This document shows positions 1-8,067 of a DNA stretch of 64,000 bases, piece after piece (the first letter of the stretch is position 1; the number at the start of each line of letters is the position of its first letter). The DNA comes from JAMXLG01 sp963818925. GTDB lineage: Bacteria; Vulcanimicrobiota; Vulcanimicrobiia; Vulcanimicrobiales; Vulcanimicrobiaceae. Below the pieces are notes generated by a model. The model saw only the letters and a list, made by a program, of their open reading frames with translations. It was not told where the DNA came from and did not search any database. A program made the position numbers and the translations under genes. The stretch is taken from contig CAWFTN010000001.1 of the NCBI GenBank assembly GCA_963818925.1, positions 1,984,001 to 2,048,000 on the forward strand, written 5' to 3'.

Positions 1-579
1 AATGCCTTGCGCGATGTTCTTGAGAAGCGTCGTCTTACCGGCCTTCGGCGGCGAGACGATCAGCGCGCGCTGCCCTTTACCGATCGGACAGAAGAGGTCG
101 ATGACACGCGTCGAGAGCTGCGTGGAGCGATTTTCGAGTTTGTACCGCTCTTCGGGGAAGATCGGTGTGCCTTTTTCGAAGACCGCGCGGCCTCTGATCG
201 CGTCGGGTTCAAAGCCGTTGACTTTGTCGACGCGGATGAGTCCGTAGTACTTTTCGCTCTCTTTGGGACGGCGGACTTGGCCTTCGACCATGTCTCCGCG
301 ACGCAATTCGAAGCGCCGGATCTGCGATTGACTGACGTAGATGTCGTCGTTGCCGATGACATAGCCGCCGCGGCGTAAGAATCCGTAGCCTTCCGGCAAG
401 ATGTCAAGGATGCCGCTGGCCATTTCGAGGCCGGAGCGTTGTTGCTGCGCGGCGAGGATAGCGGCGACGATTTCATCTTTCTTCATCGTCGTCGTGTTGC
501 CGAGCGCAAGTTCTTGTTGCTGCGCGATCTCGACGAGTTCGGCTTTCTTTTTGCCTTCGAGATCGGCAGCGGTCAACAT
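1..579 (-). CDS. rho: Transcription termination factor Rho, 5' part (runs off left edge)
   Basis: Hexameric RNA helicase that ends untranslated transcripts. The visible 193 codons contain the Rho N-terminal helical domain, the RNA-binding cold-shock-like domain (including the stretch GYGFLRRGGYVIGNDDIYVS) and the start of the ATPase core with GKGQRALIVSPPKAGKTTLL, the Rho Walker A region. The start used is the ATG at 579, but it has no Shine-Dalgarno sequence. The same frame stays open upstream to the stop at 775-777 and encodes an Arg/Gly-rich segment (GGGGRRRRSRRR) typical of N-terminal extensions in some Rho proteins, so the true start may be further upstream. Identity is certain; the start is not. 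Confidence 0.95.
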   Translation of the reverse strand, partial: MLTAADLEGKKKAELVEIAQQQELALGNTTTMKKDEIVAAILAAQQQRSGLEMASGILDILPEGYGFLRRGGYVIGNDDIYVSQSQIRRFELRRGDMVEGQVRRPKESEKYYGLIRVDKVNGFEPDAIRGRAVFEKGTPIFPEERYKLENRSTQLSTRVIDLFCPIGKGQRALIVSPPKAGKTTLLKNIAQGI

Positions 580-859
580 CGGCGGCCCGGTTTCAGCTGT
601 GGGAAACTGGTCGTTGTGATGTTGATATTGAGGATTGAATCCGTGGCGGCGGCGTGAGCGGCGGCGTCGACCTCCGCCCCCTTGCGGCCGGCCATTTTCG
701 TTTGGGCGATGTTCCGTTTGCAGAGGAGTGTCTCTCTCGTAGAGCCGTGCACAGGACGATTTACCGACGCTATATCATTGGCGAGGCTGCCAACGGGCAT
801 CGATCGTTGTGTACGAGGGGATTAAACGTGCTCACTATAGCACGATGGGTGCAAGCCAT

Positions 860-1459
860 TCAAGGTGGCGATAGCGTTCGCGGACCGCTGACGAAGGGAT
901 TTCCTCGCTCGTAGAACCGCAGGCGCCGATGCGCGGCGCGGGTGATGCCGATGCGGCGGCTGACGCCGATCGCGCCACACGCGCGGGGCGCGCGTGCGAG
1001 CCACAAATCAGGATCCGTTAGCAGTTTCCGGCCATCGAGCGAGCGGTCGATGTCGAGCGCCTGGGTCAGCCGCCCGGGACCGCGGCAAAGATCGCGTAAT
1101 GATTCCGTTCGCCGGCGACGCTCCATCAACTCGACGCCTTCCAGCGGTTCTAACGCACGCACCAAGACCGCGGCGCCTTCACCGCGCGCTTCGCTCGTTA
1201 CGTTAAAACAGAAATTTGTGCCGTAAATCAAATACACATAAGAATGAAACGGCTCGAGAAACATCGAGGCATTGCGCTGGCGAGGACCGATGTACGCATG
1301 CGATGCCGGATCGCCGATCACGTATGCTTCGGTTTCGACGATGCGCCCGGCGGAACGCCCGTCAACGCTATCGCGGACGAGCACCATCCCTACTAACACA
1401 CGGGCGAGGTCTTCGGTTCCAACGGGCAGTTCGGAGGGATCGGGACGTTCAAGAATCAC
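860..1459 (-). CDS. DNA-3-methyladenine glycosylase (AAG/Mpg family)
   Basis: Base-excision repair enzyme that removes alkylated purines. The 199 residues carry the family core: VETEAY (41-46, with the expected catalytic Glu44 and intercalation-side Tyr46), SHAY (53-56), the YVYLIYG strand (about 74-80) and RALEPLEG (101-108). Length is normal. GTG start. It lies 9 bases after the RNase H-like ORF and is probably co-transcribed with it from a promoter carrying a LexA-type box, which would make it damage-inducible. That regulation is an inference; the family assignment is firm. Confidence 0.93.
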   Translation of the reverse strand: MILERPDPSELPVGTEDLARVLVGMVLVRDSVDGRSAGRIVETEAYVIGDPASHAYIGPRQRNASMFLEPFHSYVYLIYGTNFCFNVTSEARGEGAAVLVRALEPLEGVELMERRRRTESLRDLCRGPGRLTQALDIDRSLDGRKLLTDPDLWLARAPRACGAIGVSRRIGITRAAHRRLRFYERGNPFVSGPRTLSPP

Positions 1460-1468
1460 GCGCGAGTT

Positions 1469-1882
1469 TTAGGCTGCGTGGTTCAGAGCGACCTCCGCGC
1501 GCGCCCGCTGCGCGAGATCCGGATCGTTGCCTAGTTCGAGCGTATAGCCCTTGAAGCGATTGAGCGCACAGCCGAGACGGACGTAGGGCAGCACGATCGG
1601 CGACGGCACGTCGCGATGTTCGTTCCGGTCCCGTACTAGCGCTTCGTCGGGGACGAGAAACGCAGCACGGTCGATGTTGCGCTCCGAGAGCAGCGTGGCG
1701 ACGGCGGCTAGCGCGGCATACGAGATCAGACGAGCAACGACCGTGTCGTCCTGGGCAGCTTGAAGAAGCTGGACGCGGAAGGCGGCTCGCACAAGCCGCT
1801 CTCCCGTCCGCGAGCACAGGCGCGCGTAGGCGACTCCGTTTCCTACCTTGTCGGCTGCATAGCCGAGTTGCACCTGAACCAT
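1469..1882 (-). CDS. Hypothetical protein, degenerate RNase H-like fold
   Basis: 137-residue protein from the ATG at 1882. The order of segments resembles RNase HI-like proteins: an N-terminal hairpin (GNGVAYARL), a helix-strand unit (RLISYAALAAVATLL then AAFLVPDEALV) and a C-terminal helix (about 110-137). The acidic residues expected in the first helix (usual EYRAL) and at the C terminus (usual NAEADxLA) are missing, so it is probably not catalytic. The start lies immediately downstream of a LexA-type palindrome (1892-1913), and the next gene is a DNA glycosylase. A TTG at 1918 would extend the ORF through the palindrome but is less likely. Function unknown; fold assignment is by eye. Confidence 0.6.
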   Translation of the reverse strand: MVQVQLGYAADKVGNGVAYARLCSRTGERLVRAAFRVQLLQAAQDDTVVARLISYAALAAVATLLSERNIDRAAFLVPDEALVRDRNEHRDVPSPIVLPYVRLGCALNRFKGYTLELGNDPDLAQRARAEVALNHAA

Positions 1883-1891
1883 GGCTCGATT

Positions 1892-1913
1892 GTATCGAAC
1901 AAGTGTTCGATAC
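1892..1913 (-). promoter_or_regulatory. LexA-type operator (SOS box) upstream of the DNA-repair pair
   Basis: A near-perfect palindrome with 10-base arms and a 2-base centre. Its core at 1896-1909 reads CGAAC-AAGT-GTTCG, matching the Gram-positive/actinobacterial type LexA box GAAC-N4-GTTC exactly, including the flanking C and G. It sits 10 bases before the ATG at 1882 of the RNase H-like gene. No U-tract follows, so it is not a terminator for the upstream glycosyltransferase. Confidence 0.7.
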
Positions 1914-1914
1914 G

Positions 1915-3096
1915 TCAAGCCGTGCGAGGGCTTCTCTTTCCCGCCGGTTCGGGGTCGAGCAGGCTGGCATAGACTTCGATGATCCGGTCGACCTGATGCG
2001 TCACGGCGAACCGTGCCGCGACCGACCGCGCCCGCTGGACCGCAGTATCGTTCGGGGCCCCGGGCGTCTCTTGCATGGCTGTTGCGAATGCCGCGACGGT
2101 CGGCTGGACGATCCGTCCGGCATTGCCGAGCACCTCGCGATTCGACGGTGCGTCGGCCGAAATGACATAGGCGCCGGCGGCGAGCGCTTCCGCCTGCACG
2201 AGGCCCTGCGTCTCGGTCGTGCTCGGAAAGACGAACGCGTCTGCGCTTGCGTAGAGATCGGGCAATTGTTCGCGCGCGACAGCACCCAGAAAACGCGAGC
2301 GTTCCGCGATGCCCAGTTGTTCGGCGAGCACCTCGAGCTCTTCGCGAGCCGGACCGTCGCCGGCAATGACGAGCTTGAGTTTCGGATCGCTCGTTTCGGC
2401 GAGCGCGCGCAGTACCAATTCGACGTTCTTCTCGCGCGCGAGTCGCGACACGAACAGCAACAACCGGTCGCCAGGCTTTGCGCCAACGCGCGCGCGCAGT
2501 GAATCATCGCGCCGTCCGGCGCCAAAACGCTCGACGTCGATTCCGCTCGGAACGATTTCGATTCGTGCTTCGACACCGATGTCGCGAAGATGCGTTGCCA
2601 TCGCCGGCGTCGGAACGATGACGGCATCGACGAGGTTGCCGAACGTGCGCGTCAACTGCAATGCGGCAAATCGCGTTGCATGCGGTTCGAACGGAACGTA
2701 ATGGGCGTACGCTTCGAGTTGCGTATGATACGTGTACACGACCGGCATCCCGTATCGGCGTGCATATCGTAATCCCGTCCAACCCGTCACGAACATCGAA
2801 TGCACGTGAACGATCGACAGACGTTTGATCACGTTGTTGACGTTTCTGCGACTTACGAGCGGTAACGTCAAACGATACGGCGTGTTCGTCGGAAGCGGAA
2901 GCGAAGGCATGCGAAACACCGCGCGTTCGTCACCGTCGAATCCCGGCATTTGCGGCGCGAAACAATAGACGCTGTGACCGCGTTCACGCAGTCCTTCAGC
3001 GAGCGTGTCGACCGATTCGACCACGCCGTTGACGACCGGGCGATAAACCTCGGTGAAAAATCCGACGCTGAGTTTTGGACTGGGCGAGCGGCTCAC
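1915..3096 (-). CDS. GT4-family glycosyltransferase (GT-B fold)
   Basis: 393 residues from a GTG at 3096, chosen because GGAG lies 5 bases upstream; a longer ORF to 3159 has no such site. The N-terminal Rossmann half starts LSVGFFTEVYRPVVNGVV, the donor-site half has LLFVSRLAREKN, VIAGDGP and ASADAFVFPSTTETQG, where the E...QG motif replaces the classic EPFG. Best resemblance is to sugar transfer onto lipid acceptors (PimB or diglucosyl-diacylglycerol synthase type), so a cytoplasmic membrane glycolipid role is likely. Its TGA ends inside the SOS-box region of the next gene. Confidence 0.88.
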   Translation of the reverse strand: MSRSPSPKLSVGFFTEVYRPVVNGVVESVDTLAEGLRERGHSVYCFAPQMPGFDGDERAVFRMPSLPLPTNTPYRLTLPLVSRRNVNNVIKRLSIVHVHSMFVTGWTGLRYARRYGMPVVYTYHTQLEAYAHYVPFEPHATRFAALQLTRTFGNLVDAVIVPTPAMATHLRDIGVEARIEIVPSGIDVERFGAGRRDDSLRARVGAKPGDRLLLFVSRLAREKNVELVLRALAETSDPKLKLVIAGDGPAREELEVLAEQLGIAERSRFLGAVAREQLPDLYASADAFVFPSTTETQGLVQAEALAAGAYVISADAPSNREVLGNAGRIVQPTVAAFATAMQETPGAPNDTAVQRARSVAARFAVTHQVDRIIEVYASLLDPEPAGKRSPRTA

Positions 3097-3406
3097 GGTA
3101 CTCCGATTATCTCCTGAGGACCAATGGTCCCAGTTTCGAGGGACTTCAGTGCTATGCAACGACTTCTGGCATATTGTCCGGCCACAATGGGCATGCTATG
3201 GTGTCGGAGTTACCCCGGTCGCTCGCCCGTCGAGCGGCCAGCGGACCACCGCCAGCCTGGTGCAATTCGGTCCGCATATGGCGTTTCCACTTGGGATCCG
3301 TCAACCAGTAAGTACCCCAACTGTTAGTTCAGCCTTGCGGCTTTCGTTCGTCATTTTTGGTGTGTGACGGGCCTTTGCGGGGGTTGGGACAGGAAAGGAA
3401 ACCGGG
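3097..3406 (+). other. Long intergenic region / leader before the 3D-domain gene
   Basis: About 310 bases between divergent genes. It must hold the promoter of the glycosyltransferase at 3096 and of the cell-wall gene at 3407. Near the plus-strand gene, CCCCAAC (about 3314-3320) can pair with GTTGGG (about 3384-3389), enclosing smaller hairpins such as GTCA...TGAC, so the mRNA may have a structured 5' leader. I searched for the c-di-AMP (ydaO) riboswitch signature common before such genes and did not find it. No ORF here looks real. Confidence 0.35.
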
Positions 3407-4453
3407 TTGATAGGACGCGGCCCCCTGCGGCTGAGCCACGTGCTCGCTGTCAGCGTCTTAACCGCCGGCTTAGTCACGGCCGGCTTCCTGACCCACCCGT
3501 CCCCGGCTTACGCCGGAAGCGGTGAGGTCGTTACCTCTGCTTCGCACGTCGTAACTTTCGATTCGCTCGGCAGCGTATCGCAGCACCCCACGAGCGCGAC
3601 GACCGTCGGCGCATTTCTCGCGGAACGCGGCATCACGGTCAACGTCAACGACTTCGTGAACCCCTCGGCCGACACGCCGATTAGCGATCGCATGACGATC
3701 ACGTATCGTCCCGCGGTTCCGGTCACCATTCAAACGGAGAATCAAAAACAGGTCGTTACGACCACCGCAAGCGACGTTGCGAGCGTACTCGCCGAACAAA
3801 GTATCGTCGTTTCGAAAGACGACGAAGTGCGCCCCGCGCTCACCGCTGCCGTTCCACAAAACGGCACGATCAAAATTACGCACGTCAAGAAATGGCTGCA
3901 CTCGGAAAAGCGAGCGATTCCGGCCAAGACCGAACATCGTCTCGATTTTTCACTGGACCCCGGCGCAAGGAAGGTGTTGGCGAAAGGTTCGCCCGGCATA
4001 CGCTACGTGCTCGTTGCATTCGTCCAACGCGACGGCGGACACATCACCAAGCAGATAATCGAATCACGTATCCTCAGAGCAGCACATCCGCGCATCATCG
4101 CCGTAGGAATTGGTGAATACACTGCGTTCCAGCGCTTTGCGTCGCGCGGCATTCAACAGACCTCGCGTCTTGCGGTGAGCGCACTCGACATGGTAGCAAC
4201 GGCGTACACCGCAGCGTGCGGTGGATGCAGCGGCATGACGGCAATCGGACGACCAGCCGGTCACGGCATCGTCGCCGTGGACCCAAGCGTCATTCCGCTC
4301 GGTACGCACTTGTTTATCCCCGGATACGGATTTGCGATCGCCGGTGACACCGGCGGCGCGATCCACGGCAATCGCATCGACCTCGGATTCAATTCCTACA
4401 GCGATGCGATGCGTTTCGGCCGTCGCGAGGTAACCGTCTACAAGATCCGGTAG
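3407..4453 (+). CDS. Secreted cell-wall protein with DUF348, G5 and 3D domains (RpfB/YabE-like)
   Basis: 348 residues, TTG start preceded by AGGAAAGG. Signal peptide about 1-36 (hydrophobic run then SPAYA). Two DUF348-like repeats follow (about 45-165; each has a '...FLAERGITV' or 'VLAEQSIVV' core), then a G5-like segment (about 150-235) and a C-terminal 3D domain (about 262-348) with GYGFAIAGDTGGAIHGNRIDLGF, holding its conserved aspartates. The 3D fold is a double-psi barrel related to MltA-type lytic transglycosylases, so peptidoglycan remodelling at the cell surface is probable. It precedes ksgA, as yabE does in Bacillus. Confidence 0.9.
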   Translation: MIGRGPLRLSHVLAVSVLTAGLVTAGFLTHPSPAYAGSGEVVTSASHVVTFDSLGSVSQHPTSATTVGAFLAERGITVNVNDFVNPSADTPISDRMTITYRPAVPVTIQTENQKQVVTTTASDVASVLAEQSIVVSKDDEVRPALTAAVPQNGTIKITHVKKWLHSEKRAIPAKTEHRLDFSLDPGARKVLAKGSPGIRYVLVAFVQRDGGHITKQIIESRILRAAHPRIIAVGIGEYTAFQRFASRGIQQTSRLAVSALDMVATAYTAACGGCSGMTAIGRPAGHGIVAVDPSVIPLGTHLFIPGYGFAIAGDTGGAIHGNRIDLGFNSYSDAMRFGRREVTVYKIR

Positions 4454-4464
4454 ATTTACCGTAA

Positions 4465-5310
4465 GTGGACGATCTCGAGAAAACACATCCGCGCGCGTTG
4501 TTGAGCGCGTGGGGATTGAGGCCGAAAAAGAAGTTCGGACAGAATTTCCTGATGGACAGCGGAGCCGCGCATCGCATTGCGCGGCTCTCTCTCGTTGAGG
4601 CGCCGGAACATGCGCGCCTGTTGGAAATCGGCGCCGGTACGGGTGTCCTCACGCAAGCATTGCTCGATGAAGGTGCAGCGGTTACTGCGATTGAGATCGA
4701 CGGCGAACTCGTGGATATCTTACGTTCGCGCAAAGAATTACAGGACGCCGACATCGTGCACGCGGACGCGATGCAATTCGATTATGCTGCGTATGCCGCG
4801 CTCGGCACATGGTATGCAGCCGGCAATCTTCCGTACAACGTTGCTACGCCTTTGATGATCCAGCTCGTCGAAATGGACCGCGGTCCGGACGCGGTGACCG
4901 TGATGATCCAAAAAGACGTGGCGGACCGGCTCGCTGCAAAGCCGGGAAGCCCCGCCTATGGAAGCCTCTCGATTGCCGTGCAGTATGCGATGCGCATCGA
5001 ACGCGCGTTCACGCTCGGTCCGCGCGCATTTTATCCGCCGCCGAACGTCGACTCGACCGTCGTCCGTTTGGTACGGCGCCCCGAGCCGGCGGTGCAGCCG
5101 CGCGACCTCGCGGTGTTCAGGAAGGTCGTCCGCGCTGCATTCGCGTACCGCCGCAAAACGCTCGCAAACAGCCTTTCGCTCGCGCTCGGAATCGAACGCG
5201 CGCGCATCGCGGAAGCGATTGCCGCCAGTTCGCTTTCCACGGAGTCCCGCGGTGAACAACTCGACCTCAACGATTTCTGCCGGCTGGCCGACGAACTGGC
5301 CGGCGAATAG
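4465..5310 (+). CDS. rsmA: 16S rRNA dimethyladenosine transferase KsgA/RsmA
   Basis: Dimethylates two adjacent adenines in helix 45 of 16S rRNA during small-subunit maturation. 281 residues, GTG start. KKKFGQNFL (21-29) is the family N terminus, LEIGAGTG (53-60) binds S-adenosylmethionine, and GNLPYN (120-125) is the catalytic motif. The C-terminal domain has the FYPPPNVDS and FAYRRKTL signatures. The next gene (CPBP protease) starts inside its last 60 bases. Confidence 0.97.
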   Translation: MDDLEKTHPRALLSAWGLRPKKKFGQNFLMDSGAAHRIARLSLVEAPEHARLLEIGAGTGVLTQALLDEGAAVTAIEIDGELVDILRSRKELQDADIVHADAMQFDYAAYAALGTWYAAGNLPYNVATPLMIQLVEMDRGPDAVTVMIQKDVADRLAAKPGSPAYGSLSIAVQYAMRIERAFTLGPRAFYPPPNVDSTVVRLVRRPEPAVQPRDLAVFRKVVRAAFAYRRKTLANSLSLALGIERARIAEAIAASSLSTESRGEQLDLNDFCRLADELAGE

Positions 5311-6010
5311 TTTCCGCGGCGGACCGACGGCGCTACTGATCCTTGCGGCAGTCGGCGCTGCAGCCGTCGGCGGCGTGATCGGTGTTGCGTATTTCTTGAT
5401 CGCGCACCGTCCGCGCACGATGGGACCCCAATTCGTCGTCTCCGCGATCTTCGTCCAGCTGTTGGTTGAAGGCGCGGCCGTCATCGTGATTCTCGTGGGC
5501 CTTCCCGCCGTCTCGAAACGATCGCTGCCCGAACTCGGCTTTTACCTTCCGCGACCATGGCAGATCGGCGTCGCGATTCTCGGCGCAATCGCAATGGTCA
5601 TCGTCGTCGAAGGCGGCGCTTCAATCATCCAAACACTGACGCATACCAAACACGAACAGAGCGTCGTCGAATTGTTCAAACAAGTGATCGGTCAACCCCG
5701 CGTCATGTGGCTGTTTGCGGTTTTCGCGATCGTTCTCGCGCCGTTTATGGAAGAAGTTATCTTCCGCATCTTCATCTTCAATCTCGGCTTGCGCTGGGCC
5801 GGCTTCTGGGTCGGCGCGATCATCAGCGGACTCTGCTTCGGCGCGGCGCACACCGACCCGTTCGTGCTCGTCCCTCTGGCGCTCGGCGGAATCATTCTGT
5901 GCAGCGTTTATTACCGCACGGGCAACGCGTTCTGTTCGATGATCACGCACGGGCTGTTCAATGCGGTGACGGTGTTCGCGCTGATGTTTGCACCACAACT
6001 CGCGCAATGA
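5252..6010 (+). CDS. CPBP-family intramembrane metalloprotease
   Basis: 252 residues from a GTG at 5252 with GGAG 8 bases upstream; this start lies within ksgA in another frame (about 59-base overlap), pointing to translational coupling. About seven hydrophobic segments. The Rce1/CAAX-protease (Abi) motifs are present: EEVIFRIF (EExxxR), then GLCFGAAH and a last-helix THGLFNAV. Substrate unknown; relatives process prenylated proteins, bacteriocins or anti-sigma factors. Confidence 0.88.
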   Translation: MNNSTSTISAGWPTNWPANSFRGGPTALLILAAVGAAAVGGVIGVAYFLIAHRPRTMGPQFVVSAIFVQLLVEGAAVIVILVGLPAVSKRSLPELGFYLPRPWQIGVAILGAIAMVIVVEGGASIIQTLTHTKHEQSVVELFKQVIGQPRVMWLFAVFAIVLAPFMEEVIFRIFIFNLGLRWAGFWVGAIISGLCFGAAHTDPFVLVPLALGGIILCSVYYRTGNAFCSMITHGLFNAVTVFALMFAPQLAQ

Positions 6011-6026
6011 GGAACCTCTCCTAACA

Positions 6027-7037
6027 GTGCGGCTGGCCGTCGATGCGTGGAATCTCGTCGACGACCGGCGCGGCATGGGGCGATACGTGCGCCGCGTTCT
6101 CGTCGATTGGCAGAACGAGCCGGACCTCGACCTCACGCTAATCGTCCGCAAGCCCACGCACGCGGAGGTGTTGAGCGAAGAGTTTCCTTACGCGATCGAG
6201 ACCGGCGTCCACGGCACATTCGACGCTGTGTGGTTTCCCTGGAATGCGATGCGTTTCGATGTTCCGGGCGCTCGCAGCACCGTGGTCTTTCACGACGTCT
6301 TCGCGTTCACCGAACCGCATCGCGATCTTATCGCGCGATGGCGAGAACAAGCGCCGATTCGCCGTGCGATCGAACGTGCAAATGCACGAGCCGTCAATTC
6401 CCACTGGTCGGCAACAGAACTGGCGCGCGTCTTTAAACGCGACGCATCGCAATTTACCGTCATTCATCCGGTTCCCGATCCCTTTTGGATGCCGGTCGCC
6501 GGGATCCGCATAGCGCCTTACGTGCTCGTCGTCGCCGGACCGGAAGAACGCAAGAACGTTCCGACGCTCGTGCGCGCGTTCGCGCGCGCGTTTCCAAGCG
6601 GCGAGTGCGAATTGGTCGTCGTCGGCAACGTTAGCGCGAACGACGGATGGATGCTCGAACGCGGCGGTATCCGCTACCAACGCGTTCGCGCAGATGACGA
6701 AACGTTACGCTCGCTGTATAGCGGTGCGCTCGCAGTCGCCGTACCGTCGCTGGCCGAAGGCTACGGAATCATGGCCGTCGAGGCGATGGCGTGCGGCGCT
6801 CCGGTCATTGCGAGCAATGCTGCCGCATTGCCGGAGGCGTGTGATAAGGCCGCGATTCTCGTGCCGCCGCTCGACGTCGAGGCATGGACGTTCGCGCTCG
6901 AACGTATCGTTCATGATGAAACGCTTCGCGAGACGATGCGCGAGCAGTCACGTGCCCGCGCCGCGCGCATCGACCGCGCAGAACCGGCCCGGCTTATGCT
7001 TGGGTTGATTCGACGATCGCTCGGAGCCGTTCGATGA
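6027..7037 (+). CDS. GT4-family glycosyltransferase
   Basis: 336 residues from GTG 6027 (VRLAVDAWNLVDDRRGMGRY), with GAGGAA about 10 bases upstream. The opening matches mannosyltransferase-type GT4 enzymes, whose loop 'GIGRY' contacts the acceptor. The donor half has GPEERKNVPTLV and PSLAEGYGIMAVEAMACGAPV, i.e. the E(x)GYG variant of the EPFG nucleotide-sugar motif. Probably makes surface polysaccharide or glycolipid. Its 3' end overlaps the convergent glycosyltransferase by about 44 bases. Confidence 0.88.
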   Translation: MRLAVDAWNLVDDRRGMGRYVRRVLVDWQNEPDLDLTLIVRKPTHAEVLSEEFPYAIETGVHGTFDAVWFPWNAMRFDVPGARSTVVFHDVFAFTEPHRDLIARWREQAPIRRAIERANARAVNSHWSATELARVFKRDASQFTVIHPVPDPFWMPVAGIRIAPYVLVVAGPEERKNVPTLVRAFARAFPSGECELVVVGNVSANDGWMLERGGIRYQRVRADDETLRSLYSGALAVAVPSLAEGYGIMAVEAMACGAPVIASNAAALPEACDKAAILVPPLDVEAWTFALERIVHDETLRETMREQSRARAARIDRAEPARLMLGLIRRSLGAVR

Positions 7038-8067
7038 ACCGTCGAGGCGAGAACTGTTCGGCGTGGGCGCGCAGTTGCTGCGCGTCGTAACGCGACGCAT
7101 CGAACGAACGCAAAACCCCAGCGAGCGATTCGGCCGAAGGGTCGTCGAAGAACTCGCCGGTTACGCCCTCGACGATCGTCTCACGCGCGCCGCCGCCGCG
7201 ATACGCAATCGTCGGCCGGCCGGTTGCCGCCGCCTCGATCGGCACAAGACCTAGATCTTCTTCGCCCGGCAAAATCGCCGCGCGCGCATTTCCGAGCAGC
7301 GCATTGACGCGCTCGTCGCTGACGTAGCCGAGGATCGTCGTGGTCGTGCCTTGCGCGCGTTCGCGCAACTCACGCTCGCATGGACCGCTCCCAGCAATCA
7401 CCAGCGGCACACGCGCGAGCTGCGCCGCGTCGATCGCGACCTCTATGCGTTTATAGGGCAACAATCGCGACGCGATGAGAAAATAATCGCCCTCGCCCGA
7501 TCCGAGGGTAAACCGGTCGACGTCTGCGGGTGAATGAAGAATATCGGCATCCCGCCCGTAATAGCGCTGAACGCGCTCGGCTACGGTTTGTGAATTGGCG
7601 ACATACCGCGTGGGCCGTTGCGCAGCAACCAAATCCCAATCGACGAGCCGGTTGACCATCATCTTCGCGAGCGGGTTGCGCGTCATCGCGCCAACGTAGC
7701 GTTCGTAGTCGAACAAGAAGCGGCTCACGGTATGAATGAAGCAGATATGCACCGCGTCCGGACGGATATGCACGCCCTTTGCCCACGAACTCGTCGAACT
7801 GATAATGACGTCATAGCGCGAGAAATCGAACGCTTCAAACGCGCGCGGATAGAGCGGGGCTAAATACCGAAAGTTACGGTTCGCTCCCGGAATGCGCGCG
7901 AGCGCGGACGTGTGCACGCGTTCGCGAGGGACCAGATCGCCGATGACCGCTTCGTCGTAGAGCGCGGTGTAGACAGGAGCGTCGGGCCACGCCGCAACCA
8001 TGTGCGCGAAGACGCGTTCGGCGCCTCCGCGCTGGTTGAGGTAATCGTGGACGAGCGCGACGCTCAG
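6994..8067 (-). CDS. GT4-family glycosyltransferase, probable CTG start
   Basis: 357 residues. The first ATG in frame (8001) would remove the essential first strand; the frame upstream encodes SVALVHDYLNQRGGAERVFA, the standard GT4 nucleotide-binding opening with the GGAE loop. No ATG, GTG or TTG exists there, but a CTG at 8067-8065 overlaps the TGA of the preceding gene (CTGA), in the same 4-base style as the two junctions before it. The C-terminal half has SRLLPYKRIEVAI and PGEEDLGLVPIEAAATGRPTI. Last gene of the ftsH-M16-M16 run. Confidence 0.85.
   Translation of the reverse strand: MSVALVHDYLNQRGGAERVFAHMVAAWPDAPVYTALYDEAVIGDLVPRERVHTSALARIPGANRNFRYLAPLYPRAFEAFDFSRYDVIISSTSSWAKGVHIRPDAVHICFIHTVSRFLFDYERYVGAMTRNPLAKMMVNRLVDWDLVAAQRPTRYVANSQTVAERVQRYYGRDADILHSPADVDRFTLGSGEGDYFLIASRLLPYKRIEVAIDAAQLARVPLVIAGSGPCERELRERAQGTTTTILGYVSDERVNALLGNARAAILPGEEDLGLVPIEAAATGRPTIAYRGGGARETIVEGVTGEFFDDPSAESLAGVLRSFDASRYDAQQLRAHAEQFSPRRFIERLRAIVESTQA

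Noticed and set aside
3097..3406. c-di-AMP (ydaO) riboswitch before the 3D-domain gene
   Set aside because: None of the conserved blocks (GGGGAACC, GGGGTGAA, CAGCTAACC) can be found.
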